From: Anaerolineales bacterium
GTDB lineage: Bacteria; Chloroflexota; Anaerolineae; Anaerolineales; E44-bin32
NCBI GenBank assembly: GCA_030606845.1
Contig: JAUWFP010000115.1
Span: 1 to 6,921, forward strand
DNA: 6,921 nt
Reading direction: 5' to 3'
In this document: in pieces, positions 1-6,334 of the stretch
Layout: every line of letters starts with the position of its first letter
Position numbering within the stretch: the first letter of the stretch is position 1
Program-made: the position numbers and the translations under genes
The notes under the pieces: model-generated
Told to the model about the DNA's origin: nothing
Databases searched by the model: none
Seen by the model: only the letters and a program-made list of their open reading frames with translations

Positions 1-1113
1 CTCCGTGTCGGCGAACCGATGTATTTATCGAAATCGCTGGGAGAGGGGCGTGAAGGCGTAGAACAATCCTTACAGACCAGTGCGTTGGATCCATGTGTGG
101 ATATCGGCAGGTTGGCCACGGATTTTGAAGCCAAGCGGCAGAAACATCGTCAACAAGACGGTCGCTATCGGCACGGCATTGGCATGGCGGTGGTGATGCA
201 TGGGAGCGGTATTGCCGATCTGGACATGGCTTCCGCCACGCTGAAAATGAACGATGATGGATCGTTCAACTTGTTGATTGGTGCGACCGACCTGGGCACG
301 GGCTCGGATACAATCCTGGCGCAACTGGCTGCGGAGGTTCTGGGGATTCCTCTGGAGGATATCATTGTGTATTCCTCAGACACAGATTTTACGCCGTTTG
401 ACAAGGGAGCGTACGCCAGCAGCACGACCTATATCAGCGGTGGCGCCGTTCGTAAGGCTGCCCTGAAGATCAAAGAGCAGATCCTTGAGCACGCCAGCTT
501 GATGCTCGGTGGAATCGATATGCAACATTTGGAGTTACAAGATCGGCAAGTCAAAGCCGCGGATGGGCGCTCGATCTCGCTGACCGAGATCGGATTAAGT
601 AGTCTGCACCAGCAAAATCAACACCAGATTATCGCCTCCGCATCTCACAAAAGTCCGCTCAGCCCGCCTCCGACAGCTGCGCAGTTTGCCGAGATCGTGG
701 TTGATATGGAAACGGGGAGGATCAAGACGGAGCGATTATTGATGGTCGTGGATTGTGGACGTGTGATCAACCCAGCCACCGCCTCTGGGCAGGTAGAAGG
801 GGGGATGACCCAGGCTCTCGGGTTTGCTCTTGAAGAAGAGATGCTTTTCGACGATGATGGTCAACCTCTGAACCCGAACCTGGGTAGCTACCACATCCCG
901 CGAGCAGCCAGGATGCCGGCGCTGGATGTGATCTTCGTCCAGACCGATGAACCAAGCGGCCCTTTTGGGGCAAAGTCGGTCTCTGAAATTTCAATCGACG
1001 GGGTTGCCCCCGCCATTGCCAGTGCCATCCATGATGCTACGGGTGTGTGGATGCGCGAACTACCGTACACTCCAGAGCGCGTTAAATCAGCGCTGGATAA
1101 AAATGACAACTAA
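1..1113 (+). CDS. Molybdenum hydroxylase large subunit, xanthine dehydrogenase family (3' part)
   Basis: This is the C-terminal part of a molybdopterin-binding subunit of the xanthine dehydrogenase/aldehyde oxidase family. These cytosolic enzymes hydroxylate purines, other N-heterocycles or aldehydes with water as the oxygen source. The frame is open to the left edge, so the Met at base 19 is internal and the true start lies outside the window. Numbering from that Met, I see GIGMAVV near 53-59, the cofactor loop GATDLGTGSDT at 88-98, DTDFTPFDKGAYASSTTY at 121-138, and GPFGAKSVSE at 314-323. Glu323 fits the family's catalytic glutamate. The ending TGVWMRELPYTPERV is the usual C-terminus of this family. 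The GTG loop and SVSE motif resemble the clostridial or selenium-dependent hydroxylase branch (from memory). The substrate cannot be read from the sequence. The 3' end overlaps the next gene by 11 bases, so the two are probably co-transcribed and translationally coupled. Confidence 0.93.
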   Translation, partial: LRVGEPMYLSKSLGEGREGVEQSLQTSALDPCVDIGRLATDFEAKRQKHRQQDGRYRHGIGMAVVMHGSGIADLDMASATLKMNDDGSFNLLIGATDLGTGSDTILAQLAAEVLGIPLEDIIVYSSDTDFTPFDKGAYASSTTYISGGAVRKAALKIKEQILEHASLMLGGIDMQHLELQDRQVKAADGRSISLTEIGLSSLHQQNQHQIIASASHKSPLSPPPTAAQFAEIVVDMETGRIKTERLLMVVDCGRVINPATASGQVEGGMTQALGFALEEEMLFDDDGQPLNPNLGSYHIPRAARMPALDVIFVQTDEPSGPFGAKSVSEISIDGVAPAIASAIHDATGVWMRELPYTPERVKSALDKNDN

Positions 1114-1939
1114 AATAATATGCGTTGTAGACAACGCCACAAAAACAGATACCGGTCTTCGGAGCGAACACGGCCTAGCCTTTTGGATCGAAACCGGCCA
1201 GGGCCGCGTACTCTTCGACACCGGACAGACAGCGGCTACGCTGTCCCACAATCTGGACTTGCTGGATCTGAAACCCCAGGACGCTGATGGGCTGGCGCTG
1301 AGTCACGCACACTACGACCACACCGGGGGATTGGAAGCCATACTCTCGAAGAACTCAGGGATAAAAATCTATGCGCACAGCGATCTATTTCGGCCGCGCT
1401 ACTCCCTCCGCGAGGGAGAATACCGCTCGATCGGTCTGAAAATCACACGGGAAGAGTTATCGGATCGCACCGAACTGCATCTCAACGATTCGCCCACAGA
1501 GATACTCCCTGGCCTATGGACAACGGGGGGAATCTCTGAGCGTCCAGAACCGGAAGGGCGCAGCGCCCACCACTTCATACGCACCAATGAAGAATGGCAA
1601 CCTGACCCTTATCTGGATGATATGTCGCTGGTGCTAACCATGTCAGAAGGACTGGCAGTGATTTGCGGCTGCTGCCATGCCGGTCTGTTGAATACCCTGT
1701 TTCATGTTGAGAGCGTGTTCAATACGCCTGTCATTGCAATCTTAGGCGGAACGCACCTTGTAACCGCCGACAGATTTTATCTCGATCATGTGATTGAAGT
1801 GCTTCAGGATCGCTACAAAGGACTTCATTTCTATCTCAATCATTGTACCGGTAAACGCGCTTATCAAGCTCTAAGGCGTGTTTTTAGTACCCGGGTAAAC
1901 GCTTTTCCAGCCGGGACAATGGTTAATTTTAATGGCTGA
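1103..1939 (+). CDS. MBL-fold metallohydrolase (COG1237-like)
   Basis: A 278-residue soluble hydrolase of the metallo-beta-lactamase fold. The signature SHAHYDHTGG gives H68, H70, D72 and H73. Further likely metal ligands or conserved histidines are H192 (GCCHAG), H218 (GGTHL) and H247 (LNHCTGK). The order and the GCCHAG and GGTHL motifs match the COG1237 group, annotated in methanogens as dihydropterin-ribofuranosylaminobenzene phosphate synthase. That name is often over-transferred in bacteria, so I keep only the fold and metal site. The frame extends further upstream to 947, but ATG 1103 is preferred: it gives the family N-terminus, the residues before it are hydroxylase sequence read in another frame, and GGAT sits just upstream. 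The 11-base overlap with the hydroxylase suggests joint function, perhaps hydrolysis of a product or maturation of an intermediate. Confidence 0.9.
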   Translation: MTTKIICVVDNATKTDTGLRSEHGLAFWIETGQGRVLFDTGQTAATLSHNLDLLDLKPQDADGLALSHAHYDHTGGLEAILSKNSGIKIYAHSDLFRPRYSLREGEYRSIGLKITREELSDRTELHLNDSPTEILPGLWTTGGISERPEPEGRSAHHFIRTNEEWQPDPYLDDMSLVLTMSEGLAVICGCCHAGLLNTLFHVESVFNTPVIAILGGTHLVTADRFYLDHVIEVLQDRYKGLHFYLNHCTGKRAYQALRRVFSTRVNAFPAGTMVNFNG

Positions 1940-1951
1940 TAGCATACATTT

Positions 1952-3233
1952 ATGCATTTAAAAGTAAACGTAAATATTAATCACCCTCCATCAGAATCAT
2001 CTATCAACCGCCGAAACTTCGTCGCTGGTATGTGGCATGGGGCCTTCTTGGCGCTTGGTGTCTCGTTGACACAGCCGACCACGGTTATTTCCGCATTTGT
2101 TGCCGATCTGACCGGTTCGACCGTATGGGTAGGTGGGTTATCGACGGTGTTGATTGTGGCAGGGGCACTGCCACAGCTATTTGTGGCTTATCGCATTGAA
2201 CACATCCCGCGGAAAATGCCCTATCTACTATTGGCTATCTATTTGCGTGTCTTCAGCTGGGGCTTTTTAGCCTGGCTCATTTTCTCGATCGGCGATGAGC
2301 AACCTCTCACATTGGCCTGGGCTCTCGTGGCTATGTTGGTCGTTTTTTTATGCCGGTGGAGGATTAGGCAATATCCCTTACACAGATATCATCGGCAAGA
2401 TCATTCCCCCGGGTCGCCGCGGGGCATTTTTTGGTGGCAAAGAGGCTCTGGCCGGACCATTAGCAATGGGTGCTGCACTCGCCGCTCGCCAGATTCTGGC
2501 GCATGTTCCCTATCCGAATAATTATGCCTTCTTATTCGGCCTTGCCGCGCTTGCCCTAACTATCGCCTCACTTGGGTTCTGGGTCATACGCGAACCCCCC
2601 GGAGATGCCGAACAGCAACGTGCTCAATCGTGGGGCGTCTATTGGCAAGGGATCAAAAAGGCCAGTCAACGGTTGAAAACGCTCATTATCATCGAGCTTC
2701 TCACAGGTTTCAGTTTGATGGTATTGCCCTTCTATGTTGTCTACGCCCAGGATCGCGTAGGCGCGCCGCCTGAAGCCATCGGTTGGTTCTTGTTCGCACA
2801 AGTTTCGGGTGGGGTGGCAGCCAATTTTTTATGGGCTCGTCTGGTAGACAGAGTGGGAAGCCGCTGGATGCTGGTTAGCTGTGCGGTCGTCTCAACTCTG
2901 ACGCCACTATTGGCCATCGCCTTAGCCCCTCTGGGTTGGCCCTACCTGATGCTGATTTTCTTCCTTGTAGGCGCAACATTCAATGGCCGCAAAGTGGGAT
3001 TTCAAAGTGCGCTTCTTGAGTTAGCCCCGGCAGCAAAGCGGGCTACCTACGCCGGAATTAACGTGATCTTGATCTTACCGCTTGCGTTTCTCTCTTTAGG
3101 AGCTGGCTTGTTTTTACGGGGCTTTTCCTACACAACGCTCTTCATCATAGCAGCGGTCTTTATCGCTGCCGGAGCAATCGTAGCGCGGCAATGGGCTGTG
3201 CAAGTACAAGAAGGACGTGAACTCAAATCATGA
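1952..3233 (+). CDS. MFS transporter, split by a one-base frameshift
   Basis: A Major Facilitator Superfamily permease of about 426 residues once the frame is repaired, the normal length for 12 membrane helices. The first frame runs from ATG 1952 and would stop at 2521. Its conserved sequence ends near base 2342 after LAWALVAMLVV. The second frame carries the rest from about base 2343 (YAGGGLGNIPYTDIIGKI) to 3233. The N-terminal half has SLTQPTTVISAFVADL and hydrophobic helices around 2040-2340. The second half has a motif-A-like loop, ARLVDRVGSRW, near 2835-2870, followed by four more hydrophobic stretches. Removing one T from the run at 2343-2349 restores one continuous protein. No strong Shine-Dalgarno precedes 1952. 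The gene starts 12 bases after the hydrolase, so it is probably in the hydroxylase operon. The substrate is unknown. Whether the break is real or a sequencing error cannot be decided here. Confidence 0.85.
2343..2349 (+). other. T7 run, site of the transporter frameshift
   Basis: Seven consecutive T (in GTTTTTTTA) lie exactly where the two transporter frames meet. With six T the gene reads M-L-V-V-F-Y-A-G-G-G without interruption. Homopolymers are common places for indels, polymerase slippage and sequencing error. Confidence 0.8.
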
Positions 3234-3240
3234 TTGTGAT

Positions 3241-3245
3241 AGGGG
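3241..3245 (+). promoter_or_regulatory. Shine-Dalgarno AGGGG for the CGGC stub
   Basis: AGGGG followed by five A and then ATG 3251. It is one of the best ribosome binding sites in the window, and it selects 3251 as the start rather than the ATG at 3217 in another frame. Confidence 0.6.
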
Positions 3246-3250
3246 AAAAA

Positions 3251-3394
3251 ATGACATCCAAGACGAATATCGGCATCCTTGTTTGCGATCGTTACCGCCA
3301 AGGTGCTGGTGGGACGTGCTTCCGGGCGATGAAGAACCGGGAGGGCATCTTCAGCATTTATGCAGATCAAGACGGGATGTCCTTTGGCTACTGA
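3251..3394 (+). pseudogene. N-terminal stub of a CGGC-domain protein
   Basis: A 47-codon reading frame starting TNIGILVCDRY (residues 5-15) and continuing GAGGTCFRAMKNREGIFSIY. From memory this matches the N-terminus of CGGC-domain proteins, small cysteine-rich putative metal binders whose start reads roughly GILVCDRY..CAGGKCFRA.RNREGAF. Cys12 and Cys23 are present, but the middle cysteine is replaced by Gly18. The protein stops at residue 47, before the CGGC motif that names the family, against a usual length of about 110-130 residues. The strong Shine-Dalgarno and clean N-terminus suggest recent truncation. It follows the transporter by 17 bases. It could instead be a short functional peptide, but the loss of the defining cysteines argues against that. 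Confidence 0.55.
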
Positions 3395-3512
3395 TTTTGT
3401 GGACCGAGATTTAGAAGCAATCCTGCGCCAACAAGGGTTTGCTCAATTCCGTACTTACCCGTATTACTTGGGGCACGTGCGACTGATGGCGGCGCGAAAG
3501 GCGGGGAATTAA
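3360..3512 (+). pseudogene. C-terminal gene fragment, possibly of a class I methyltransferase
   Basis: A 50-codon frame beginning at ATG 3360, or simply continuing from a lost upstream part. It contains ATDFVDRDLEAILRQQGF (residues 11-28), then FRTYPYYLGHVRLMAARK. An acidic helix, then a GF turn, then two strands ending in ARK is typical of the C-terminus of SAM-dependent class I methyltransferases, but the match is short and my assignment is weak. It overlaps the end of the CGGC stub in another frame, as if a deletion had joined the front of one gene to the back of another near 3366-3394. It stops 3 bases before the next start codon. Confidence 0.35.
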
Positions 3513-3515
3513 ACG

Positions 3516-4016
3516 ATGCTAAGAATATTGATCTGGGGGCTCATGTTAATTGGTGGCGGCGTGCTGAGTATCTGGCTGGACCAGCGCTGGTTCAACGAAC
3601 TGTTTGTCAACCCTATTTTCCATCTGGCGACCTTTGTCGTTGGATTATTGTTGCTGGCCCTCGTGATGCGCGTCAGCCGCTATACCGGTCGTTTGTTAGC
3701 AAGTATGGGGCGTGAAGGCGACCTCCCCCGCATGGATACAAACAAATTAGTTACCACAGGCGTCTATAGCTGTATGCGGCACCCCATGCACCTGGGATTG
3801 TTGTTCTTCCCCTGGTCGGTGGCATTGATCCTCGGTTCTCCAACTTTTATCCTGGTCATCGCTCCGCTGGAGATGCTATTGATGCTGGCGTTGATCAAGT
3901 TCATGGAGGAACCGGAAGCTATTCGGAAATTTGGCGATGCTTATCGGGAATATCAAAAACAGGTTCCCATGTTCAACCTTCGTCCCACCTGCTGGCGGCA
4001 ACTACTGAGAAAATGA
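3516..4016 (+). CDS. ICMT/PEMT-like membrane methyltransferase
   Basis: A 166-residue integral membrane protein of the isoprenylcysteine carboxyl methyltransferase / phospholipid methyltransferase fold, which uses SAM to methylate lipophilic or otherwise unknown substrates. Hydrophobic segments lie at about 4-21, 34-51, 93-107 and 110-128. The SAM-binding core is visible: TTGVYSCMRHPMHLG with R88-H89-P90, then EEPE at 131-134 and FGDAYREYQKQVP at 139-151. ATG 3516 has a purine-rich GGCGGGG about nine bases upstream. In bacteria this family is not tied to prenylated proteins, so the substrate is open. It ends 16 bases before the ACS-like gene, strongly suggesting one transcript. A role in methyl chemistry next to an ACS homologue is attractive but is inference. 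Confidence 0.87.
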   Translation: MLRILIWGLMLIGGGVLSIWLDQRWFNELFVNPIFHLATFVVGLLLLALVMRVSRYTGRLLASMGREGDLPRMDTNKLVTTGVYSCMRHPMHLGLLFFPWSVALILGSPTFILVIAPLEMLLMLALIKFMEEPEAIRKFGDAYREYQKQVPMFNLRPTCWRQLLRK

Positions 4017-4023
4017 ATTACAT

Positions 4024-4027
4024 GGAG
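4024..4027 (+). promoter_or_regulatory. Shine-Dalgarno GGAG for the ACS-like gene
   Basis: GGAG lies five bases before ATG 4033. It supports 4033 as the true start, and so supports the view that the protein really lacks the usual N-terminal region of bacterial acetyl-CoA synthase. Confidence 0.65.
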
Positions 4028-4032
4028 CAATC

Positions 4033-5826
4033 ATGACAGTCCCTATCGATATTTTTTCCGCCGCAGCGATGTCTGATGATGCAATGGTCCGAAAGAAGGG
4101 GATTGGGTTCATCGATGGCTCGATCTCCGGCTTCGCCTTGCTGCTTGGAGACGATGCTGCTCAAATTTCGGAGATTGCCACATCACTGACAAAAAAACAG
4201 CTCGTCGTCTTTATCATTGAAGATGCCGCGCAAGATGCGCTGCGGAATGCGGGTGTGTCAGCTGGGTGGGATGTGGGCGTTGTTCCGATGAGCATGAACA
4301 ACGCTTTAGGTTTCATCACTCGAGTATCACAGGTTTTTAGCAATGGTGATGATCAGGGTGCTGTGCTGGACTACGCCCGTGAACGATTGCGCGGCTTTAC
4401 CCTGATCGTGGGTGAACCGACCCCTGACAGGTTGATGCAGGCGCAGGCTGCTCGCACTCTAGGCTGCCCCCTATTGAGCACAGCAGATTTGCCACCCTCA
4501 CTGGAGCCCCGGGACAATTCAGTTGAATACCCCGCTGCCATCGGTGGAGTTGATCCCTCCACTATCGTTCAGCAGGGAATCGAAGAACGGGGATTGCAGA
4601 TTCAAGTCCCATTGCCGGAACTGCCATTGGCATATAGCCCCGACTTCTCCGGCCAAGTCGTGCGTGATGATGCTTGCGGTGCTTGCCTCGCCGGTGTTGA
4701 ACTGACGGTAACAGGAGAAGATATTCTCGATGGGCAGATAACCGTTATCGGCCCAGACTTGGATTCCGGTTTGCGTGGGAACCAATCCTACGCGTTCCTG
4801 GTCGAAGTCAGCGGGCGGGAGATGCAAGCAGACTTTGAGCCAGTGCTGGAGCGTCAAATTGAGACGACTCTCAATGAGCTTGACGGGGTAGCCCACCGTG
4901 GTCAGCGGACGATGGTTACTCTGCGTATCGCCCAAAAAGCTATTGACAACGGTTTGAGTCTACGCCATCTGGGAGAGATTCTTCACGCCCGTTACCACAA
5001 CGAATATGGAATGATCTTGAGTCGCGTTCAGATCACTATTTTTACTGAACCGGCGCAAATAGAAGCCATCAGAGCAAGAGCACAAGCTATCTATGAACAG
5101 CGGGATAAACGCTTAAGCAGCTTGGCGGATGAAGACGTTGAAACCTTCTACACTTGTAACCTTTGCCAAACGATTGCGGCCGGGCACCTATGTGTCATCA
5201 GCCCGGAACACCCAGGGGCTTGCGGTGCGGTGGACTGGATGGATGCACGCGCCGCGGTTAGCATCCGTGCGGTCGGACCGAACAAAGCCATCGACAAAGA
5301 TGGTCTTATCGACAGCAGGATTGGCCAGTGGGAGAGCGTAAACCGGATGGTTCAGCAGGAATCGGGTGGGGAAAGAACAGCCTACAGTCTGTACAGCCTG
5401 ATGCAAGACCCTGGTTCAGCATGTGGTGACTTCGAGTGCATCACGGCTATGCTCCCGGGCTGCAACGGTGTGATGATTGTGGAGCGAGACTATGATGGCA
5501 TGACACCGAGTGGGATGAATTGGGAGATGCTCTATGAATTGGTCGCAACAGGAGCTCCTGTTCCCGGTTTCATGGGTCATAGTAAACGTGCACTGTATAG
5601 GGATAAATTCATATCGGCGGAAGGAGGCTGGCAGCGCATTGTATGGATGAATCACACGCTGCGAGAGGAGCTGCGTCCTGCTCTTGAGATACTTGCGGCC
5701 GAAGCCGATAACCATGGCTTCGTAGATAAGATATCCACCGAAAATGACGGCGTAAACGAAGACGAGATCATGTTAGTCATGGATGCTTGCGCTCATCCTG
5801 CCCTCGCGATGGATCCAATGATCTAG
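4033..5826 (+). CDS. Acetyl-CoA synthase catalytic subunit homologue with altered A-cluster
   Basis: A 597-residue homologue of the ACS subunit (AcsB/CdhC) of CODH/ACS, which joins a methyl group, CO and CoA into acetyl-CoA at a Ni-Ni-[4Fe4S] A-cluster. Against Moorella ACS as I remember it, the stretch from residue 287 to 375 aligns without gaps and the offset is 131. C375, C378, C387 and C397 equal C506, C509, C518 and C528. C464 equals C595, also at the exact spacing. The partner of C464 in the Cys-Gly-Cys nickel motif is Asp466 (CGDFEC). The Trp418, Trp427 and Phe512 positions are Ala287, Thr296 and Ile381. The C-terminus HPALAMDPMI is typical. The start at 4033 skips about 130 N-terminal residues of bacterial ACS but keeps the following Rossmann-like part, which archaeal CdhC lacks. 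An extra C215-G-A-C218 is present. Family membership is clear; the activity is not. Confidence 0.9.
   Translation: MTVPIDIFSAAAMSDDAMVRKKGIGFIDGSISGFALLLGDDAAQISEIATSLTKKQLVVFIIEDAAQDALRNAGVSAGWDVGVVPMSMNNALGFITRVSQVFSNGDDQGAVLDYARERLRGFTLIVGEPTPDRLMQAQAARTLGCPLLSTADLPPSLEPRDNSVEYPAAIGGVDPSTIVQQGIEERGLQIQVPLPELPLAYSPDFSGQVVRDDACGACLAGVELTVTGEDILDGQITVIGPDLDSGLRGNQSYAFLVEVSGREMQADFEPVLERQIETTLNELDGVAHRGQRTMVTLRIAQKAIDNGLSLRHLGEILHARYHNEYGMILSRVQITIFTEPAQIEAIRARAQAIYEQRDKRLSSLADEDVETFYTCNLCQTIAAGHLCVISPEHPGACGAVDWMDARAAVSIRAVGPNKAIDKDGLIDSRIGQWESVNRMVQQESGGERTAYSLYSLMQDPGSACGDFECITAMLPGCNGVMIVERDYDGMTPSGMNWEMLYELVATGAPVPGFMGHSKRALYRDKFISAEGGWQRIVWMNHTLREELRPALEILAAEADNHGFVDKISTENDGVNEDEIMLVMDACAHPALAMDPMI
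5422..5439 (+). other. Variant dinickel motif CGDFEC in the ACS homologue
   Basis: Codons TGT GGT GAC TTC GAG TGC encode C464-G-D466-F-E-C469. In characterised ACS this is CGC, whose two thiolates and backbone amides hold the distal nickel and bridge to the proximal one. TGC to GAC needs two base changes, so one read error cannot explain it. C469 is a nearby extra thiol. Confidence 0.85.
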
Positions 5827-5978
5827 GATGTTCTCCCGACGGGATGTGTAAGATACTCCTCGAGCAAATCTGTTAAAAACCAAAAAGATCTGTGCTGTTA
5901 TGGATGTGCTGTCGATGGATCATACAAAGCATAGATACAAGATCGATCTTAGCGGAATAGCGAAGGGGCTATAACGAC
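5827..5978 (+). other. Intergenic gap after the ACS-like gene
   Basis: I see no convincing promoter and no hairpin followed by a T run. A short palindrome TCCCG-A-CGGGA just after the stop is too small to be a terminator. A 24-codon frame (5900-5974) has no ribosome binding site and ends five bases before the next start. Confidence 0.4.
5963..5968 (+). promoter_or_regulatory. Shine-Dalgarno AAGGGG for the coiled-coil gene
   Basis: AAGGGG ends ten bases before a GTG codon at 5979. It supports the GTG as the start of the small protein that follows. Confidence 0.5.
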
Positions 5979-6161
5979 GTGAAAACCAAACGAATCAAAG
6001 AATTGGAAGAAAAGATTGAAGATTTGAAAAAACGTTGGCCTGCACATTCGGTGTCGCCATTGATGTTTCAGGAATTGGAGGATCTGGAGGAAGAGTTAGA
6101 GCGAGAACTTGCACAGGTTCAGAAGGGGGTTGACAAAGAATCGACTACTCCATCCATTTGA
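5979..6161 (+). CDS. Small coiled-coil protein of unknown function
   Basis: A 60-residue, highly charged protein starting at GTG. Residues 3-19 (KRIKELEEKIEDLKKRW) and 30-50 form two amphipathic helices with heptad-like Leu/Ile spacing. They are separated by PAHSVSPLM, which breaks the helix and would allow an antiparallel helical hairpin. I have an impression of similar small proteins with the RWPAHSVPP hinge in anaerobic Firmicutes and Chloroflexota, but I cannot name a family. It has no signal peptide and no cysteines. The upstream AAGGGG and helix-rich composition suggest a real gene. It lies 152 bases after the ACS homologue, so it may be transcribed separately. Confidence 0.6.
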   Translation: MKTKRIKELEEKIEDLKKRWPAHSVSPLMFQELEDLEEELERELAQVQKGVDKESTTPSI

Positions 6162-6334
6162 TCGTTTGTGCTGGTCTGCGTTACCCCCTGGACGATGGTT
6201 GTACTATTCGAAACGGGTCAACCACAGGACACGCTTGCGAGCGCAAGATGGAACTTCCCCGCGTAGAATTAACCCAGCGGTCACGCATTTGAAAGTTGAG
6301 ATCATAGATTGTGTGATCCGTTTTAATGCGATAG
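6162..6334 (+). other. No recognisable gene; decayed or intergenic DNA
   Basis: Reading this stretch in three forward frames gives only short interrupted translations with no motif I know. One frame stays open to 6342 but begins inside the coiled-coil gene and shows no family signal. A CTTGC-GAGC-GCAAG hairpin at 6234-6247 has no T run. Confidence 0.4.

Noticed and set aside
2343..2349. Programmed +1 ribosomal frameshift in the transporter
   Set aside because: I see no supporting stem-loop, upstream Shine-Dalgarno-like stimulator or rare stop at the shift point. A simple indel explains the data.
3217..3414. A 65-codon forward frame overlapping the transporter end and the CGGC stub
   Set aside because: Its translation has no family likeness and uses the same bases as the better supported frame starting at 3251.
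4519..4935. A 138-codon reverse frame inside the ACS-like gene
   Set aside because: It lies opposite strongly conserved ACS sequence and shows no domain of its own, so it is a shadow frame.
5833..5845. Palindrome TCCCG-A-CGGGA after the ACS-like stop
   Set aside because: The loop is too short for a stable hairpin and there is no T tract. An operator role has no support.
5900..5974. A 24-codon frame ending KIDLSGIAKGL, reminiscent of the ApbE motif DLGGIAKGY
   Set aside because: The likeness covers under ten residues, there is no ribosome binding site, and no other ApbE motif is nearby. It may be chance or a tiny remnant.
6234..6247. Hairpin CTTGC-GAGC-GCAAG as a possible terminator
   Set aside because: The stem is only five base pairs and no T run follows.
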